From: Guillardia theta CCMP2712
Lineage: Eukaryota; Cryptophyceae; Pyrenomonadales; Geminigeraceae
Assembly (NCBI RefSeq): GCF_000315625.1
Contig: NW_005434529.1
Span: forward strand, 69,154 to 132,653
Length of the DNA stretch: 63,500 nt
Reading direction: 5' to 3'
Shown: piece after piece, positions 11,626 through 26,745 of the stretch
Position numbering within the stretch: position 1 is the first letter of the stretch
How the letters are laid out: each line of letters begins with the position of its first letter
Made by a program: the position numbers and the translations under genes
Notes under the pieces: model-generated
Told to the model about the DNA's origin: nothing
The model's database searches: none
Seen by the model: the letters and a program-made list of their open reading frames with translations, nothing else

Positions 11626-12310
11626 ATGGCAGGGATTGCCCGGTCTAGATTGACCGAAGAGCGCAGATCGTGGAGGAAGGATCACCCTGTAGGATTTTTT
11701 GCTCGTTTGGATCAGAATCCAGATGGAAGCATGAACTTGATGAGATGGAAGTGCGGGGTTCCGGGCAAGGAAAACACCATCTGGGCAGGGGGATTGTTCG
11801 ACATCACAATGGAGTTCTCTGAAGATTATCCGCATAAACCCCCAAAATGTCGATTTCCAGCCGGGTTCTTTCATCCGAACGTTTACCCGTCTGGAACTGT
11901 ATGTCTAAGGTTGGGTCTATCGCTATGGAAAGGCCTGGAGCTGATGAATTCTCCAGCATCTTGAACGAAGATGAGGCGTGGAAGCCGGGTATCACTATCA
12001 AGCAAATCCTGCTCGGTAATCCAGATGGCTATTTCTCACTTGACACAGTTTTGATTCTTCGAAATTGATTGACAATGTTGCCGATTCTACTCTGACAATA
12101 TCTCTTTAAAGGGATTCAAGATCTTCTGGACTCTCCTAATCCTCTCAGTCCCGCACAGGAAGATGCGTAAGCTGATTTTTGCATTCTTGTCACGTCTCAT
12201 TTGGTTACAGCTACAGGACATATATGAACAACAGGCAAGAGTACGAGAGGCGAGTACGCTCTCTCGTTCTACAATATCCTCCAGATCGTCTACTGAGGTT
12301 GGGAGAATAA
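11626..12310 (+). CDS. UBC9: SUMO-conjugating enzyme UBC9 (E2)
   Basis: UBC9 carries SUMO on a catalytic cysteine and transfers it to target lysines, usually in the nucleus. The spliced reading is clear: exons 11626-11909, 11957-12015, 12112-12166 and 12211-12310, with introns of 47, 96 and 44 nt and matching phases. The protein starts [20 protein letters not shown]. It has the E2 core [20 protein letters not shown], then the catalytic segment [12 protein letters not shown], followed across the first splice by [20 protein letters not shown], a signature of UBC9 rather than ubiquitin E2s. It ends [15 protein letters not shown] plus a short tail. Total length is about 165 residues, against about 158 in the family. 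The ATG at 11626 gives the expected N terminus. Confidence 0.96.
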
Positions 12311-12489
12311 CTGAGATTCAGCCGTTCTTGAACTCTTCACTTTTTCCGTTTCTTTGATAATCCAATCATGCTTCAACAAACCTTGACCTGAGTCAGTAAA
12401 TTGAAGGCGCATCAGATACGTTAGTGCACAGGGCTGCATGGCACCAGTGATATTTGATTTCAGACCTTCGCAAAAACTTGAACTTGGAA

Positions 12490-12830
12490 AGTTATAACCG
12501 TCCGGTCACCGCGGCCGTCAACGGCCGCGGATCATGAGTCGGGTGTGACTCTCTGAGCAGTTCAAGTTGCCGCCGGGCCGCTCATCCGTCCCGGGCCCAG
12601 GTCCGATCCGAGCGAGCCGCACTGGCCGATGCCATGATCCCGGCCGCGGGGGCCCGGCGGGCCGGCCCGGCGAGCCCCGCCCCCCCCCCTCTCCGGTCAC
12701 TGGCCCGACTCGGTGGCAGATGTGGCGGCCATCATCATCGGGCCGGCCCGCGGCCGCCCACCGTCCGAGTGACGCGCGGCCGGAGTCAATCCCCCGGACC
12801 GGGCCCCGGGCCGCCCGCCCATGATCGAAT
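12490..12830. repeat. GC-rich intergenic island, family A
   Basis: CCGG/GGCC-rich block including CGCGGCCGTCAACGGCCGCGG (about 12510-12530), which contains an inverted repeat, and GAGCCGCACTGGCC, related to words in the other family A islands. It lies between UBC9 and KRI1. Confidence 0.6.
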
Positions 12831-12904
12831 TCCCGAAGGTTACATGATCAGTTACAAAATATGCACGTGCCGAAGAGTTGGTTGTTGATGTTTTAAGAGA
12901 GCGA

Positions 12905-13000
12905 CAAGGCAAGACAGGACAGGACAGGACAGGACAGGACAGGACAGGACAGGACAGGGCACGGCAAGGCAAGGCAAGGCAAGACAAGACACGACAAGAC
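12905..13000. repeat. pentanucleotide (ACAGG)n microsatellite
   Basis: About ten AGGACAGGAC-type units, degenerating to AAGGC and AAGAC units towards 13000. It lies 60 nt upstream of the KRI1 start codon, so it is probably promoter or 5' UTR. Confidence 0.9.
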
Positions 13001-13057
13001 AAGAGAGTCTGCAACATTGTCAGACAGTGTCAACTCGCTGAAGTATAACTAGACAAA

Positions 13058-13423
13058 ATGCCGGGCGCACGAATGAGGAGGAGGAAAAAGGCGAGACAGG
13101 AGCGTCAACAGCAAGAAGGATCCAACGATGAAGAAGGGAAGGCGAAGTTGTTTGACGACGATGAGCAAGAAGAGGAAGAGGAAGAAAGCCTGACTGTGAA
13201 CGAGAAGTTCAAGCAGAGGTTTGAACACAATGAGAAGCTAAAGGATAAAATGAAATTGAAGGAGCTAGAGGCGCAGTTAGGAGACGACGACTCCTCGAGC
13301 ACGGAAGAGGACGAAGGAGATTTGCTGACGGATAAGATTGATCAACAAATATTGCAAACGCTGACGAAGATAAAGAAGAAAGACCCTGAGATCTACTCTC
13401 AAGATCGCAAGTTCTTCGAGAGT

Positions 13424-13459
<36 letters not shown>

Positions 13460-16032
13460 AAGAAGGAATCCAAAAAGAAGCATAAACCCAAGACTGTGAT
13501 TGATCTCGAGAGGGAGCGTCTCATGCGAGGAGAAGTTGACGCTGATTCTGACGACGATGCACCACCGAAAAGCGGGGAGGAGCTGACCTATCCAGAGGAG
13601 CAGGAGAGGCTGAAGGCGCTCTTCAAGAGGAAGGAGGAGGATGCTGATAGCGAAGATGACCTGTTCATGCCCAAGAGCAAGAGCATGGACGAGAAGGTGA
13701 AGGAAGACAAGGAGTACGAGGAGTTCGCCAAGGATCGCATGGCTGAGAACGACCCCTCACAGACGCTTGCAATGTTGCTGAAAGATGATGATGTAGACGA
13801 CGACGAGCGGTTCTTGCGCAACTATGTGCTGGGGAATCAATGGAAGCAGGAGAGAGAGACTGATGCGCACGGGGGGATGGGGATCGATGACAGTGAGGAC
13901 GAGGAGGCGGTGAAGGATGCGGAGGACTTCGAGGAGAAGTACAACTTCCGGTTCGAGCAGAAGGGCTCTGAGGAGATTGTGGGACACGCTCGTAACATCG
14001 ACGGGTCTGTGAGGAGACAAGACGAGAGGAGGAAGGAGAAGAGGAAGAGAAAGCAGGAGAGGGAGAAGACGAAGCTTGAGCTGCAGAAGGAAGAGCTGAG
14101 GAGGTTGAAAAACCTCAAGAAGCAGGAGATTGTGGAGCGGCTGAAACTGATCGAGAAGATCAGTGGAGCCCCGCACGTTGATGCAAACAAAGTAGACTTG
14201 GAGGATGAGTTTGATCCAGAGACGTACGACTCTCAGATGGCCTCCTTGTATGATGAAGAATACTACAATGCGGTGAGAGCATGCGGCGGTGGTTCTTTTT
14301 CTTCAGTCGTGATGTGACGATTCGCAGGAGGAGGATGCTCATCCCTTTGCTGATGCGGCAGCAGAAGATTTTCTTGACGCCATCGGATACGAGTCCTTTG
14401 AAGATGAAGATGATGATGAAGGAAATCCTGAGTTGTCCCTAGATGTTGGCCTGACGATTTCTACAGAGAATGACAGCGAGGATGTGGGGGACGAAGCAGG
14501 AGGAGAAGCAGAAGCAGGAGGAGAAGCAGAAGCAGGAGGAGAAGCAGGAGGGAAAACGAAGATTGAGGTTGGGAGTGTGGTTCAGGCCAAGTACCTGGGA
14601 GATGGCTTATTCTACGAGGGGGTGGTGAAGGCGGTCTCGAAAAAGAACTATGAGATTGAGTTTGTCGGCTTCGAAGGAGAGGTACAGAAGACACCCAAGA
14701 GCGAGGTAGAGTTGCTGTCGTCCAGGGAGGGAAAGAAGAAGAAGAAAGAGAAGAAGCTCAGTGCTAAGGAGCAGCGAGAGCTCGCGCGGAAGGAGAAGAA
14801 GATGGAGAAGGACAAGTCCGACCCGTCAAAGTCTGCTCGAGCCAAGATCACAGATGCGGAGCTGGAGAGCGTCGCAGCCAAGTACGGGGCCAAGGACTTT
14901 CTCGAGGAATACTATCAGCTGGATTATGAAGACATCATCGGTATGTGCTTGTTCATCTGCGCTGTTCCTCTTACTTCTAGTTGTCCACCTCCTTCGATTC
15001 CTCCTTTCACTGTCTTGCTCGTTGCCTTCTCCTCCGCCTGTCTCGTCGTCTTGTTCTCCCCTCCTCTTCCCCCTCCCTCCCCTCCTCATCCCTTTCTCCC
15101 TCTCCTCTTCTCTCCGCCGCTTTCCGCAACTAGATGGCGTCCCAACGCGCTTCAAGTATCGCACTACTGATCCCATCGACTTTGGACTTACTCCAGAGGA
15201 GGTTCGTAATACTTTACCTACTTCTCCTCTCCCCTTCTCCCCCTCCCCCTCCCCATCCCCCTCCCTTTCCCTTTTCCCTTTCCCTTTCCCTTTCCCTTTC
15301 CCTTTCCCTTTCCCTTTCCCGTTCTCTTCTCTTCCCTTCGCTTGAGCTTGACGGCTCTCGCAGATCCTCATGCTGGATGATCGCGACCTGCGGCAAATGA
15401 TGCCGCTGGCCTACGTCGCTGCTCCTTATCGACCGCCAAAGTCTAAAGTCGTCGCGAAGCTGCGGAGCAAGGCAAGACGTCTGGCGCGGGAGAAGCTGCA
15501 GGGCGAGACGGGAGAGGGGGAGGTGGAGGAGCAGCGCAACGAGAAGAAGAGCGTGAAGGGCAAGAGACGCAGGGACGGGAAGGAAGAGGACGGGGCGAAG
15601 TTGAAGAGGAGGAAGTTTGACAAGCAAGAGCGAGGGGACGGCGGCAAGAACAAGGCTGGAGGAAAGGACAAGAAAGACAACAAGGACCTGAGCAGCGACC
15701 GCCTGGCCTCCTACACGATGCACAAGAAGTCAGAGGTGAGCGGGAGAGGCCATGACATCGCGAGCATGAGACTCTCAGCAGGAGAAAGATGAAAAGAAGA
15801 TCGAGAAATATCAAAAAGCGCACGAGAAGCACTCGGGGAAAGGAAGAAGCAAGGTCAGTCCGCGCTGTCCTCGCCTCCATCTCCTCACCCTCATTCTTAC
15901 CCGAGCAGGAGAACGGGAGGAAGGAGGAGAGAGGAGAGACGTCTCGGTAAGCCTGTTCCTCCCTCCTGCGAGCCTCGCGCACTGACGAGCGTCTACAGCA
16001 ACTCCAAGCACATCCTCTTCGACGAGGACTGA
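13058..16032 (+). CDS. KRI1: KRI1-like ribosome biogenesis protein with internal Tudor-like module
   Basis: KRI1 is a nucleolar factor for 40S/18S rRNA processing. Seven exons join in phase: 13058-14272, 14328-14940, 15134-15201, 15364-15735, 15782-15853, 15909-15946 and 15999-16032, giving about 803 residues. The N-terminal half is acidic. The KRI1 core includes DAEDFEEKYNFRFEQKGSEE and RNIDGSVRRQDERRKEKR. The C-terminal signature is split over exons 2-4: LDYEDIIG / DGVPTRFKYR..DPIDFGLTPEE / ILMLDDRDLRQMMPLAYVAA. Between core and C-terminal signature (about 14572-14715) is VGSVVQAKYLGDGLFYEGVV followed by NYEIEFVGFEGE, which reads like a Tudor/SMN barrel and is not part of KRI1 as I know it. 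The tail is Lys-rich, consistent with nucleolar localisation. Confidence 0.92.
15236..15332. repeat. CCCTTT hexanucleotide microsatellite in KRI1 intron 3
   Basis: A run of CCCTTT/CCCCTC units fills most of the 162-nt intron 15202-15363 and provides an extended pyrimidine tract before its acceptor. Confidence 0.85.
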
Positions 16033-16059
16033 GTGTCAGTCTGTACATAAATCATCCCA

Positions 16060-16800
16060 ACCCCCCTCGCCCCTGCCTTAGTGTCACTGTGACTAGCCCG
16101 AGTAGCCGCACTGCCTGACTGACTCACTGAGAGGATCGGACGAACTTGGAGAGCCGCTAGGCAACCGTCACCGATCCCATGCTTCCAGTGTGACGTCTAG
16201 TTCACCGAGGCAGGCTCGTCTTTCCTGGCAGTGACCTCAGTGCCTACCGTACTGTAAAAGTGCGCCCGGCCGATCGCGGCACTCTCAGCTTAGAGTTTGC
16301 GCGGCTTAGGCTTAGTGTCAGTGGTCGCCCCGGCGCCGCCGCGCGTCCGTCTTCAAGGCAGGCCCGCCCGGTGACTCCGCGCCACACTGTGACTCGCCCG
16401 CCGGCCTGCCAGGCACTGGCAGGCTGACTGGCGCACCGTGCGGTCCGGGTCCAAACATCAATGGCGCGCCGCGGCGGTGGCGTGGACTCACCCGACCCCC
16501 GGAGCCGGTACGGTAACTTGAGCTAATCTCTGATGCTTTGAGGTCTCTGTTCACTGACAGACCCGGCACAGATCTGAGCACAAGGACGTAGCCTTCAAGT
16601 TGACCACAGATCTGTGTCATACCACTGACCTGTTGGAGCACGCGGCGGCACGGTACGGTCGCGGCGTCAGGCCCCGGTGCCACCGTTGCGGCCCGCCCGG
16701 TCGCACCGTCTGAGATCCCCGGCCGGGCCCGCCGCCAGGCCCGAACTGAGTCGCACCGGCCCGGGCCGGCAGTGACCGTCGAGTTGAGTAAAACTTCATT
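16060..16800. repeat. GC-rich intergenic island, family A
   Basis: The largest family A block. It has CCGG, GGCC and GTCAC words, GACTGACTCACTGAG near 16112, and GTAGCCGCACTGCC near 16100, which resembles the words at 10321 and 41361. It starts 30 nt after the KRI1 stop codon. ORFs in it are compositional. Confidence 0.6.
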
Positions 16801-16856
16801 TGACATAAGGGCGTCGAGAAGACGCTTCTCGCATGCAAGTTGAGAAAGAGAGGAAG

Positions 16857-16893
16857 AGGGAGGGAGGGAGGGAGGGAGGGAGGGAGGGAGGAG
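16857..16893. repeat. (GGGA)n microsatellite
   Basis: Perfect GGGA tetranucleotide run between the GC-rich island and the BioF-like gene. The stretch 16894-17293 has AG-rich sequence and small ORFs on both strands, none of which I can support. Confidence 0.9.
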
Positions 16894-17293
16894 AAGCAAG
16901 AGGAAGAGCAGAAGAAGCAGAAGAAGGAGATGGTTTGTGTTACTTTTTGAGATGAAATATAAGAAAGTTTGTGAAAGGAAGAGAACAAGAAAGGGACGAG
17001 CAAGAGCTGAGTGTCCGTTTACAATGTGTCAAAAAGAGAAATTTGTAGTAGAGGACAAATATCATGTTAGCAAGAAGCTCCTTTCCTGTCCTCTTTGTCA
17101 TTGTCATGTTTTGACAGTTTACATGAAACACTTCATGCAGAGTTTTCGCCCTCATGGCCTCAGCATGGAAGGAATGGGCAAGGAGAAGTTTGGACAAGAT
17201 AGCTCGAAGCAACCTCACTAGAACACTGCGTCCCGTTCTTCCTGCTCAAGGCTCGCCTGTGAAGGTTTCTGAGCTGTGCTTGCGGCGCCAGGA

Positions 17294-17961
17294 ATGATGC
17301 CGCTCTTAGATCTCCGTGACAAGTGCGACGAGAGAAGCATGGTTGAACGCATCAGGCAACTTCATGCCGAAACAGTATGGAGGAGGAGGAGGAGGAGGAG
17401 GAGGAGGAGGAGGAAGAGGAAGAGGAGAGAGAGGCGATGATCAGCACGAGTTGACGCTCTTTAGCACGTGAGTGACGCAACGCAACCTTGTTGCGCGAGG
17501 CTGAGAGAGTGGGCGGCAGGAACGACTACCTTGGGCTCTCCAACCATCCACAAGTCATCGCCAGTGTCGCTGAATCTGTGACTCGGCATGGCATGGGACC
17601 GCGGTCGTCTCCTCTAGTCGCAGGCCACACAGAGCAGCAGGGCTTGCTTTCTAGGGAGCTGGCAGAGCTGAAAGGGATGGAAGATGCAGTGATTTTCTCG
17701 TGTGGGTTCGCAGCAAACACAGCAGTGTTCTCTCTGTTCGGGCAAGGGGAGGACGTTGAAGTTTTCTCGGACGAGCTGAATCATGCCTCCATCATCGATG
17801 GTTTGAGACTTGCCGGCCGGTCCAGCAAGTCAAAAGTCTCTGTTTACAAGCACGTGGATATGGAGCACCTGGAGAGCTTGTTGCAAGCCTCCTCTGCTGC
17901 AAGGAAGATCGTTGTTTCCGACTCTCTGTTCAGCATGGATGGAGATGTTGCGCCTATGAGG

Positions 17962-18040
<79 letters not shown>

Positions 18041-18051
18041 AATGGTGATGG

Positions 18052-18086
<35 letters not shown>

Positions 18087-18095
18087 GTGATGGTG

Positions 18096-18127
<32 letters not shown>

Positions 18128-18137
18128 GATGGAGATG

Positions 18138-18169
<32 letters not shown>

Positions 18170-18644
18170 GATGATACTGTAACATGAAAAGAGAGGAATT
18201 ATTATTCATTGAGCTGATAATTTTCTACAAGTCAACTACTTCTTCTAAAACAGAAATACAACTTTTTCCTTGCCCTCGATGATGCACACGCATCTCTTGT
18301 TTACAGCAAACAGGTGATTGGTTTTTTTCACTACTTTTCTGTTCTCACTTGCTCCCCTCCTTTCACTCTCTTCTTGTTATGTCCTTCATCCTGTCCCCCT
18401 TCGTTGCTGATGATACTTCCTCCTGCTCCTGCTGCTTCTGCTCTTGCTGCTCCTGCTCCTGCTCCTCCTCCTCCCGCAGGACTTTGCAGGAGCGGACCTC
18501 ATCGTTGGCACCATGAGCAAAGCCTTCGGCGCGCACGGCGGCTTTGTGTGTTCCTCCCAAGAGTTTGTTGACCTGCTAGTCAACATGGCGCGTCCTTTGA
18601 TCTACTCCACTGCTTTACCGGTTTCTCAATCTCCTCGTTCTCGT

Positions 18645-18679
<35 letters not shown>

Positions 18680-19409
18680 TCTTGTCTATCCAATCTCCCT
18701 TTCCTTCCCTCTTGCCTTTGAACGATCCCAATCTCATCCTCCTTTCACTCTTGTGAACGTTCTCTCTTTTTGTTCTGCCCCCTCTTCTTCCTCTACCCCC
18801 CCCCCCCCCCCCCCCCTGTTTTCCCGCCATTTTCCTTGCCGTCTTTCTTTCCATCCCTCCTATCCCTCTCCCTCCTCCCTTGCTTGCTCCTCCTCTGACA
18901 CCCAAGGTAGGATCCAGTCATAGCTGCTGCCCGAGCATCGCTACGTCTCTCGGAGGATCGACCATGGATCCGAGCGAAGCTGTGGAATAACGTCAGGCTC
19001 TTCGAGCAGACGACCGGTGTACCCGCACGCAGCCCGATCGTTCCCATCCTCCTGGGGGAGGAGGAACGAGCGCTGAGAGCGAGGTAGAGGAGGGAGCAGG
19101 AGGAGAAGCTTGTGAGACGGACTTGCAGCAAGGAGCTTCTCCTCCTCGGGTTCCATGTTCCTGCCATCCGACCCCCGACGGTGAGGACAACTCTCTGCAT
19201 CCTCTGCTACTCCTGCTACTCCTGCTCTCCTGCTCTCCTGCTTCCCACCTCAGCCTTTCCTCCACAAGTCCCCGCTCGCAGTGCTCACCAGGAACCATCA
19301 GGTCAAGCCAGGGACAGCTCGTCTCCGTGTGGCGCTTTCAGCTGCTCATGAAGAGGAGGAGATTGTGCGGTTGGCAGATGCGATGCGGAAGATAGGAGTG
19401 ATAGAATAG
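17294..19409 (+). CDS. bioF: 8-amino-7-oxononanoate synthase-like enzyme (BioF family)
   Basis: A PLP-dependent alpha-oxoamine synthase. BioF enzymes condense pimeloyl thioester with alanine in biotin synthesis. Exons 17294-17374, 17500-17960, 18232-18313, 18480-18620, 18911-19083, 19129-19180 and 19302-19409 join in phase to about 365 residues. Visible motifs: NDYLGLSNHP; the Gly-rich ELAELKGMEDAVIFSCGFAA; SDELNHASIIDGLRLA; SDSLFSMDGDVAPM; LALDDAHASLVYSKQ, the PLP-ring Asp/His motif; and GTMSKAFGAHGGFV with the PLP-binding Lys. The C terminus is PGTARLRVALSAAHEEEE. After DDAH the usual Gly-rich stretch is replaced by SLVYSKQ and shortened. I see no transit peptide. AONS is favoured over glycine C-acetyltransferase or ALA synthase by length and overall look. 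The first exon is the least certain. Confidence 0.82.
17961..18178. repeat. GAT trinucleotide microsatellite in BioF-like intron
   Basis: About 70 GAT/GGT triplets, starting directly at the splice donor (AG|GTGATGATG) and running most of the 271-nt intron. Long poly-Met and poly-His ORFs in it are artefacts. Confidence 0.92.
18797..18818. repeat. poly-C tract
   Basis: Run of about 22 C inside the intron 18621-18910 of the BioF-like gene, next to CT-rich sequence and CTCGTC repeats (18630-18680). Run length is likely to be unstable or mis-assembled. Confidence 0.85.
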
Positions 19410-19439
19410 CACTGATAGCAGGATAAGGTGGGAAAGCGC

Positions 19440-19520
19440 ACAGCAGAGGAGAGGAGAGGAGAGGAGGGGAGGGGAGGGGAGGGGAGGGGAGGGGAGGGGA
19501 GAGGGAGGGGAGAGGGAGGA
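19440..19520. repeat. GGGGA/GAGGA microsatellite
   Basis: GAGGA then GGGGA pentanucleotides in the convergent intergenic space between the BioF-like stop (19409) and the SERCA stop (19722). The rest of this 312-nt gap holds no gene. Confidence 0.9.
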
Positions 19521-19721
19521 GGAGCAACGAAGTGAACAGATGAGAGGAGAGGGGAGACGGGGAAAGATGTGACGGGGAAGGGAAGGAGATGGAGCAAGTG
19601 ATGGCAAAGATGCACGAGAATGGGTCGAGTAACAAGGTATTGTTATTGGAGACAAATAGAGAAGAAGAAAAAACAAAATATGAGGGAGGGGTGGGGTGGG
19701 GTGGGGATGCAGCGATGGACT

Positions 19722-23309
<3,588 letters not shown>

Positions 23310-23944
23310 TTCACCCCCCCTCGCACTCCACCAACCTAGAAATGAGCAACCATATGTAAGAAGTCAATCTCGAACAGTAAAATAAAGACGCGATCAAATG
23401 AACCGACAGACGAAGTATTCACAAGCATTCATGGATTGCAAGCGCTGAATGAAAAATCCAACTGCTCAACAAGAGATAGCGGATCCTCATGAAAGGCGAA
23501 AACCAAGGCAGTTTGAAGCCAAAACTTTCAAATACAACATTTTCACATGAATTATCAGAAAGCAGATGAGTAAAGGAGAGGCAAGAAGTCAACTATACAT
23601 CGGTTCTCTACTGTTGGCACCTAATCGAGAACGAGGGAACAAGTACAACAACACAGGATCGAGGAGCAAAGAGCGAGGAGCAACTGCAGGCGAACACCAG
23701 GACTCTGGAGAGTAGCATCAGTGGGGGGAAATTTTGCAAGAGAAGCGAGAGAAGAAGACAGGAAGGTGCGGAGGCCGCATGCGGATCACAAACAAGAGCG
23801 CGGCATAGAGGAGGATTACAGAGGCGAGCAGGTTTTGGGCCTATTTAACCAATATTCAGTTAAATATATTATATGTAAGCTAATAAGATAATTTATCTAC
23901 CACAAATAAGAATAATGTTCTTATATAATGGGTATTGTCATTAA
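23310..23944. other. 5' flank of SERCA, no gene seen
   Basis: No supportable ORF. The stretch 23840-23944 is strikingly AT-rich (tatttaaccaatattcagttaaatatatt) and gives way sharply to the G-run island. A divergent regulatory region for SERCA is likely. Confidence 0.4.
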
Positions 23945-24680
23945 TTAACATGGGGGCCGGTACCCGGGGTAGGGGTACAATAACACATTCCGTCTGAGAA
24001 CCCCCAGTTTCCCAGGCAATTCAAGAACAATGGGTGGTAAGGGTAGCAACGGTTACTCGGCCCCCTATGGATGGGGTGGGTCCAATCCATGGGGGTACTG
24101 TCGGTCAAAGGGGTGAGATGAGAGGGTAGGGTGGATAAATCAAACGAATGTACCGGTAATGACGAGCTTGAAAGTAGGGGCACATTGTACACGATCCTGA
24201 AACATGCCCGACCAAGGATGAATAGAATTGGAAGGGTGGGTAGTCTGTCCGAGCGACAAACTTCTTCTAAAAGGGGGGGTAGTAGTCCTGATGTCAATAC
24301 ACCGGTCGATGAAATGGGCATACCACCACGATGTTAGTACCCCTCAAGTTCCCCTCCAGAGGGGTAGTAACGAATGTGATGTTAATGGCTGATAGGGTAG
24401 GGTGATCGAATTTGGAGGTGGGGTAGGGGTGGTGCTGAATGAGTGCATGAATTGAAGCCGAGGCGGACCAGCCTTGATCGGACCCCATCATTTACAGGGG
24501 GTGGGGTGAATGTATTTGTGGAGTTCAGAGGGTAGGGGTGCGGCTGAGTCTGAGAATTTACTCGAACGTAGGGGTTAATTAGCACTCTGATGTAGGGGTA
24601 CTTTATTCGTCAGGAAGAGGTCCATTGCATTGGTGGTGGGGTGGTATAGGATGTAAGAATGTTTCACGTGCGGTAGTTAA
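23945..24680. repeat. G-run (TAGGGGT-type) intergenic island, family B
   Basis: The longest family B island: many irregular GGGGTA, TAGGGTAGGG and GGGGGTAG runs over about 700 nt. No ORF in it looks like protein. It lies between the divergent SERCA and NSA2 genes. Confidence 0.6.
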
Positions 24681-25042
24681 GATGGACCTTCAAGGAAGGG
24701 TAGTTAGTTTTTCACAATTCATCCCCAACTATATCTATAATTTCGAAAGTTCAAAACAATATTTGAAATATTGGAAGATATTGTAGACTCTTGAACTAAA
24801 TTAGCAGCCAGATCCACCCCTCCCGCAACTTGCTCGTGTGCTCCCTGCCGTGCCAGTCTCCTGTCTCTTCCACCCCGCTGTTCTCCTCCCACTGACCTGC
24901 TCCTACTTCAGAAGCTTCTGCTCCCCTCCCCCCCCTCTCATCCATTCATTGGTTGAAGAGTTGAAGCCTTCACTCTTGAAGCAGCATCCTCCTGAACAGT
25001 GCCGTTACTGCCGGCGACAACTTTGTTCTCTGATCGGTCAAA

Positions 25043-25825
25043 ATGCCTCAGGGAGATTACATAGAGCTTCACAGGAAGCGCCATGGTTTTAGGTTGGATC
25101 ACTTTGAACGCAAGCGCAAGAAGGAAGCGAGAAGACCCCATGAGCTGGCTGAATATGAAAAGAAAGCCTTCGGTCTCAAGGCCAAGTTGCACCACAAGAA
25201 ACGCCACCAGGAGAAGGCTGTTATGCGCAAAACGATTGCTATGCACCAGCAGCGCGAAAATAAGCACAAGGACGAGGATGTAATTCCTTCGGGTGCTGTT
25301 CCTTCCTATCTGTTGGACAGGGAGGGTGTCTCTCGTGCTAAAGTCCTTAGCAACACTGTAAAGCAGAAGAGGAAAGAGAAGGCAGGGAAGTGGGCGGTGC
25401 CGCTGCCGTCTGTGAGGCCCATTGCTGAGGAAGAAGTGTTCAAGGTTGTGAAGAGTGGAAAGAGGAAGAAGAAGGCATGGAAGCGAATGATCACCAAGAT
25501 GACATTCGTGGGGCAGAACTTCACCAGGAAGCCTCCAAAACTTGAGAGGTTTATCAGACCCATGGGTTTGCGTGTTACCAAGGCGAACGTGACCCATCCC
25601 GAACTGCAAGCAACGTTCCAGCTCGAGATCCTCGGTGTGAAGAAGAACCCTCAAGGCGCAGTGACTACCCAGCTGGGCGTCATCACCAAGGGAACGGTAG
25701 TAGAAGTCAACGTGAGCGATCTTGGACTGGTCACTCCATCAGGCAAAGTTGTTTGGGGAAAATATGCTCAGGTTACCAACAACCCGGAGCTAGACGGTTG
25801 TGTCAATGCAGTTCTGCTTGTATGA
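25043..25825 (+). CDS. NSA2: NSA2, 60S ribosomal subunit biogenesis factor
   Basis: NSA2 is an S8e-like nuclear protein needed for late pre-60S assembly (27S pre-rRNA processing). The gene is a single uninterrupted ORF of 260 residues, exactly the family length. It begins [20 protein letters not shown], continues with the basic helix [20 protein letters not shown], and has [20 protein letters not shown] followed by [18 protein letters not shown]. The C-terminal beta domain reads [20 protein letters not shown] and [20 protein letters not shown]. The ATG at 25043 lies in good context and gives the conserved N terminus. Lack of introns in an intron-rich window is normal for a short, highly expressed gene. 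Confidence 0.98.
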   Translation: MPQGDYIELHRKRHGFRLDHFERKRKKEARRPHELAEYEKKAFGLKAKLHHKKRHQEKAVMRKTIAMHQQRENKHKDEDVIPSGAVPSYLLDREGVSRAKVLSNTVKQKRKEKAGKWAVPLPSVRPIAEEEVFKVVKSGKRKKKAWKRMITKMTFVGQNFTRKPPKLERFIRPMGLRVTKANVTHPELQATFQLEILGVKKNPQGAVTTQLGVITKGTVVEVNVSDLGLVTPSGKVVWGKYAQVTNNPELDGCVNAVLLV

Positions 25826-26745
25826 TCGCATGGGTTTTGTTTTGCTTTACAAGATGAAGAGTCATTTTTTTTCTTGTTTATATCAGCACTGTCTTCTCTT
25901 TGGTACTTGATACGAGTTGGCAAAGCTACATGTCTCTTTAGTTCAAATCTCAATGATTTCTCTCCCGTGATGAGGTGTTACATGTTCGTATACCAATCGC
26001 GCAGATTCTGGGATAATTTTCCATAAAAAAGAAAGAAAAAAAAATAAAAATACAGCTTGTTCTGATAGTCGTCTCGTAAAAATACTACGTGTATATCTGA
26101 TCGAGCTCTCTTTCGTGCAACATGACCATGCTATGTCATACCCTTTAGCCTATCCCGTAGTTCTGTCCTCAGCTGAAGACACTCAAGAACCATCTAGTCT
26201 TACACAGTCCAAACAAACGTCTCACTGCTTAGTTTTCATGCCACATCTGTCCAAAAACACACTTCTCTTCAAGCAAAGAAACCGTTTCACCGACACTGTA
26301 TTAGCTTGCCATGCATCTTCTGAAGCCCATTGCCACTTTCACACCAGCTTTACGAATCACTCCGTCAACATGTCGTGCAAGACCTGCTGTAAAACGCGTT
26401 CCTCATTTCTCTATGTGGAGCTCGCAGCACATGTCTCTCGTCAACTTTCCTCGTGGAACTCCGATGGCAAAAGGGTCCGCAAGCCAGTGCTGACATGTAA
26501 AGTTAGAGCTATTTGCGACTCCGAGTGGTAATGATGACATCTCTTGACATGAGATACACATCCTTTCGTTTAAAACACAGGTTATAGTTCTCGAAGGAAA
26601 GGTGAAACGATGTAAATTACCGTGGCTTCTTGTGCGATGACTACAGTGTGTAGTTTGATGACAGGAAATGTGTAGTAAATATTCTTCTGCTGACATCTGG
26701 AATGGTCTCGTGAGTAGTAATGCTGTCAGCATATGGCCCCCCTTC
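25826..26745. other. intergenic, 3' flank of NSA2
   Basis: Contains an A-rich stretch (26025-26052). Small overlapping ORFs on both strands (for example 26115-26531 plus and 26403-26732 minus) have no recognisable features. No gene is supported. Confidence 0.45.

Noticed and set aside
17844-18209. Poly-His and poly-Met ORFs
   Set aside because: Translations of the GAT microsatellite inside a BioF-like intron.
23945-24680. Internal telomere
   Set aside because: G-runs are irregular in spacing and unit, with no perfect tandem telomere-type array. Only a degenerate relation could be argued.
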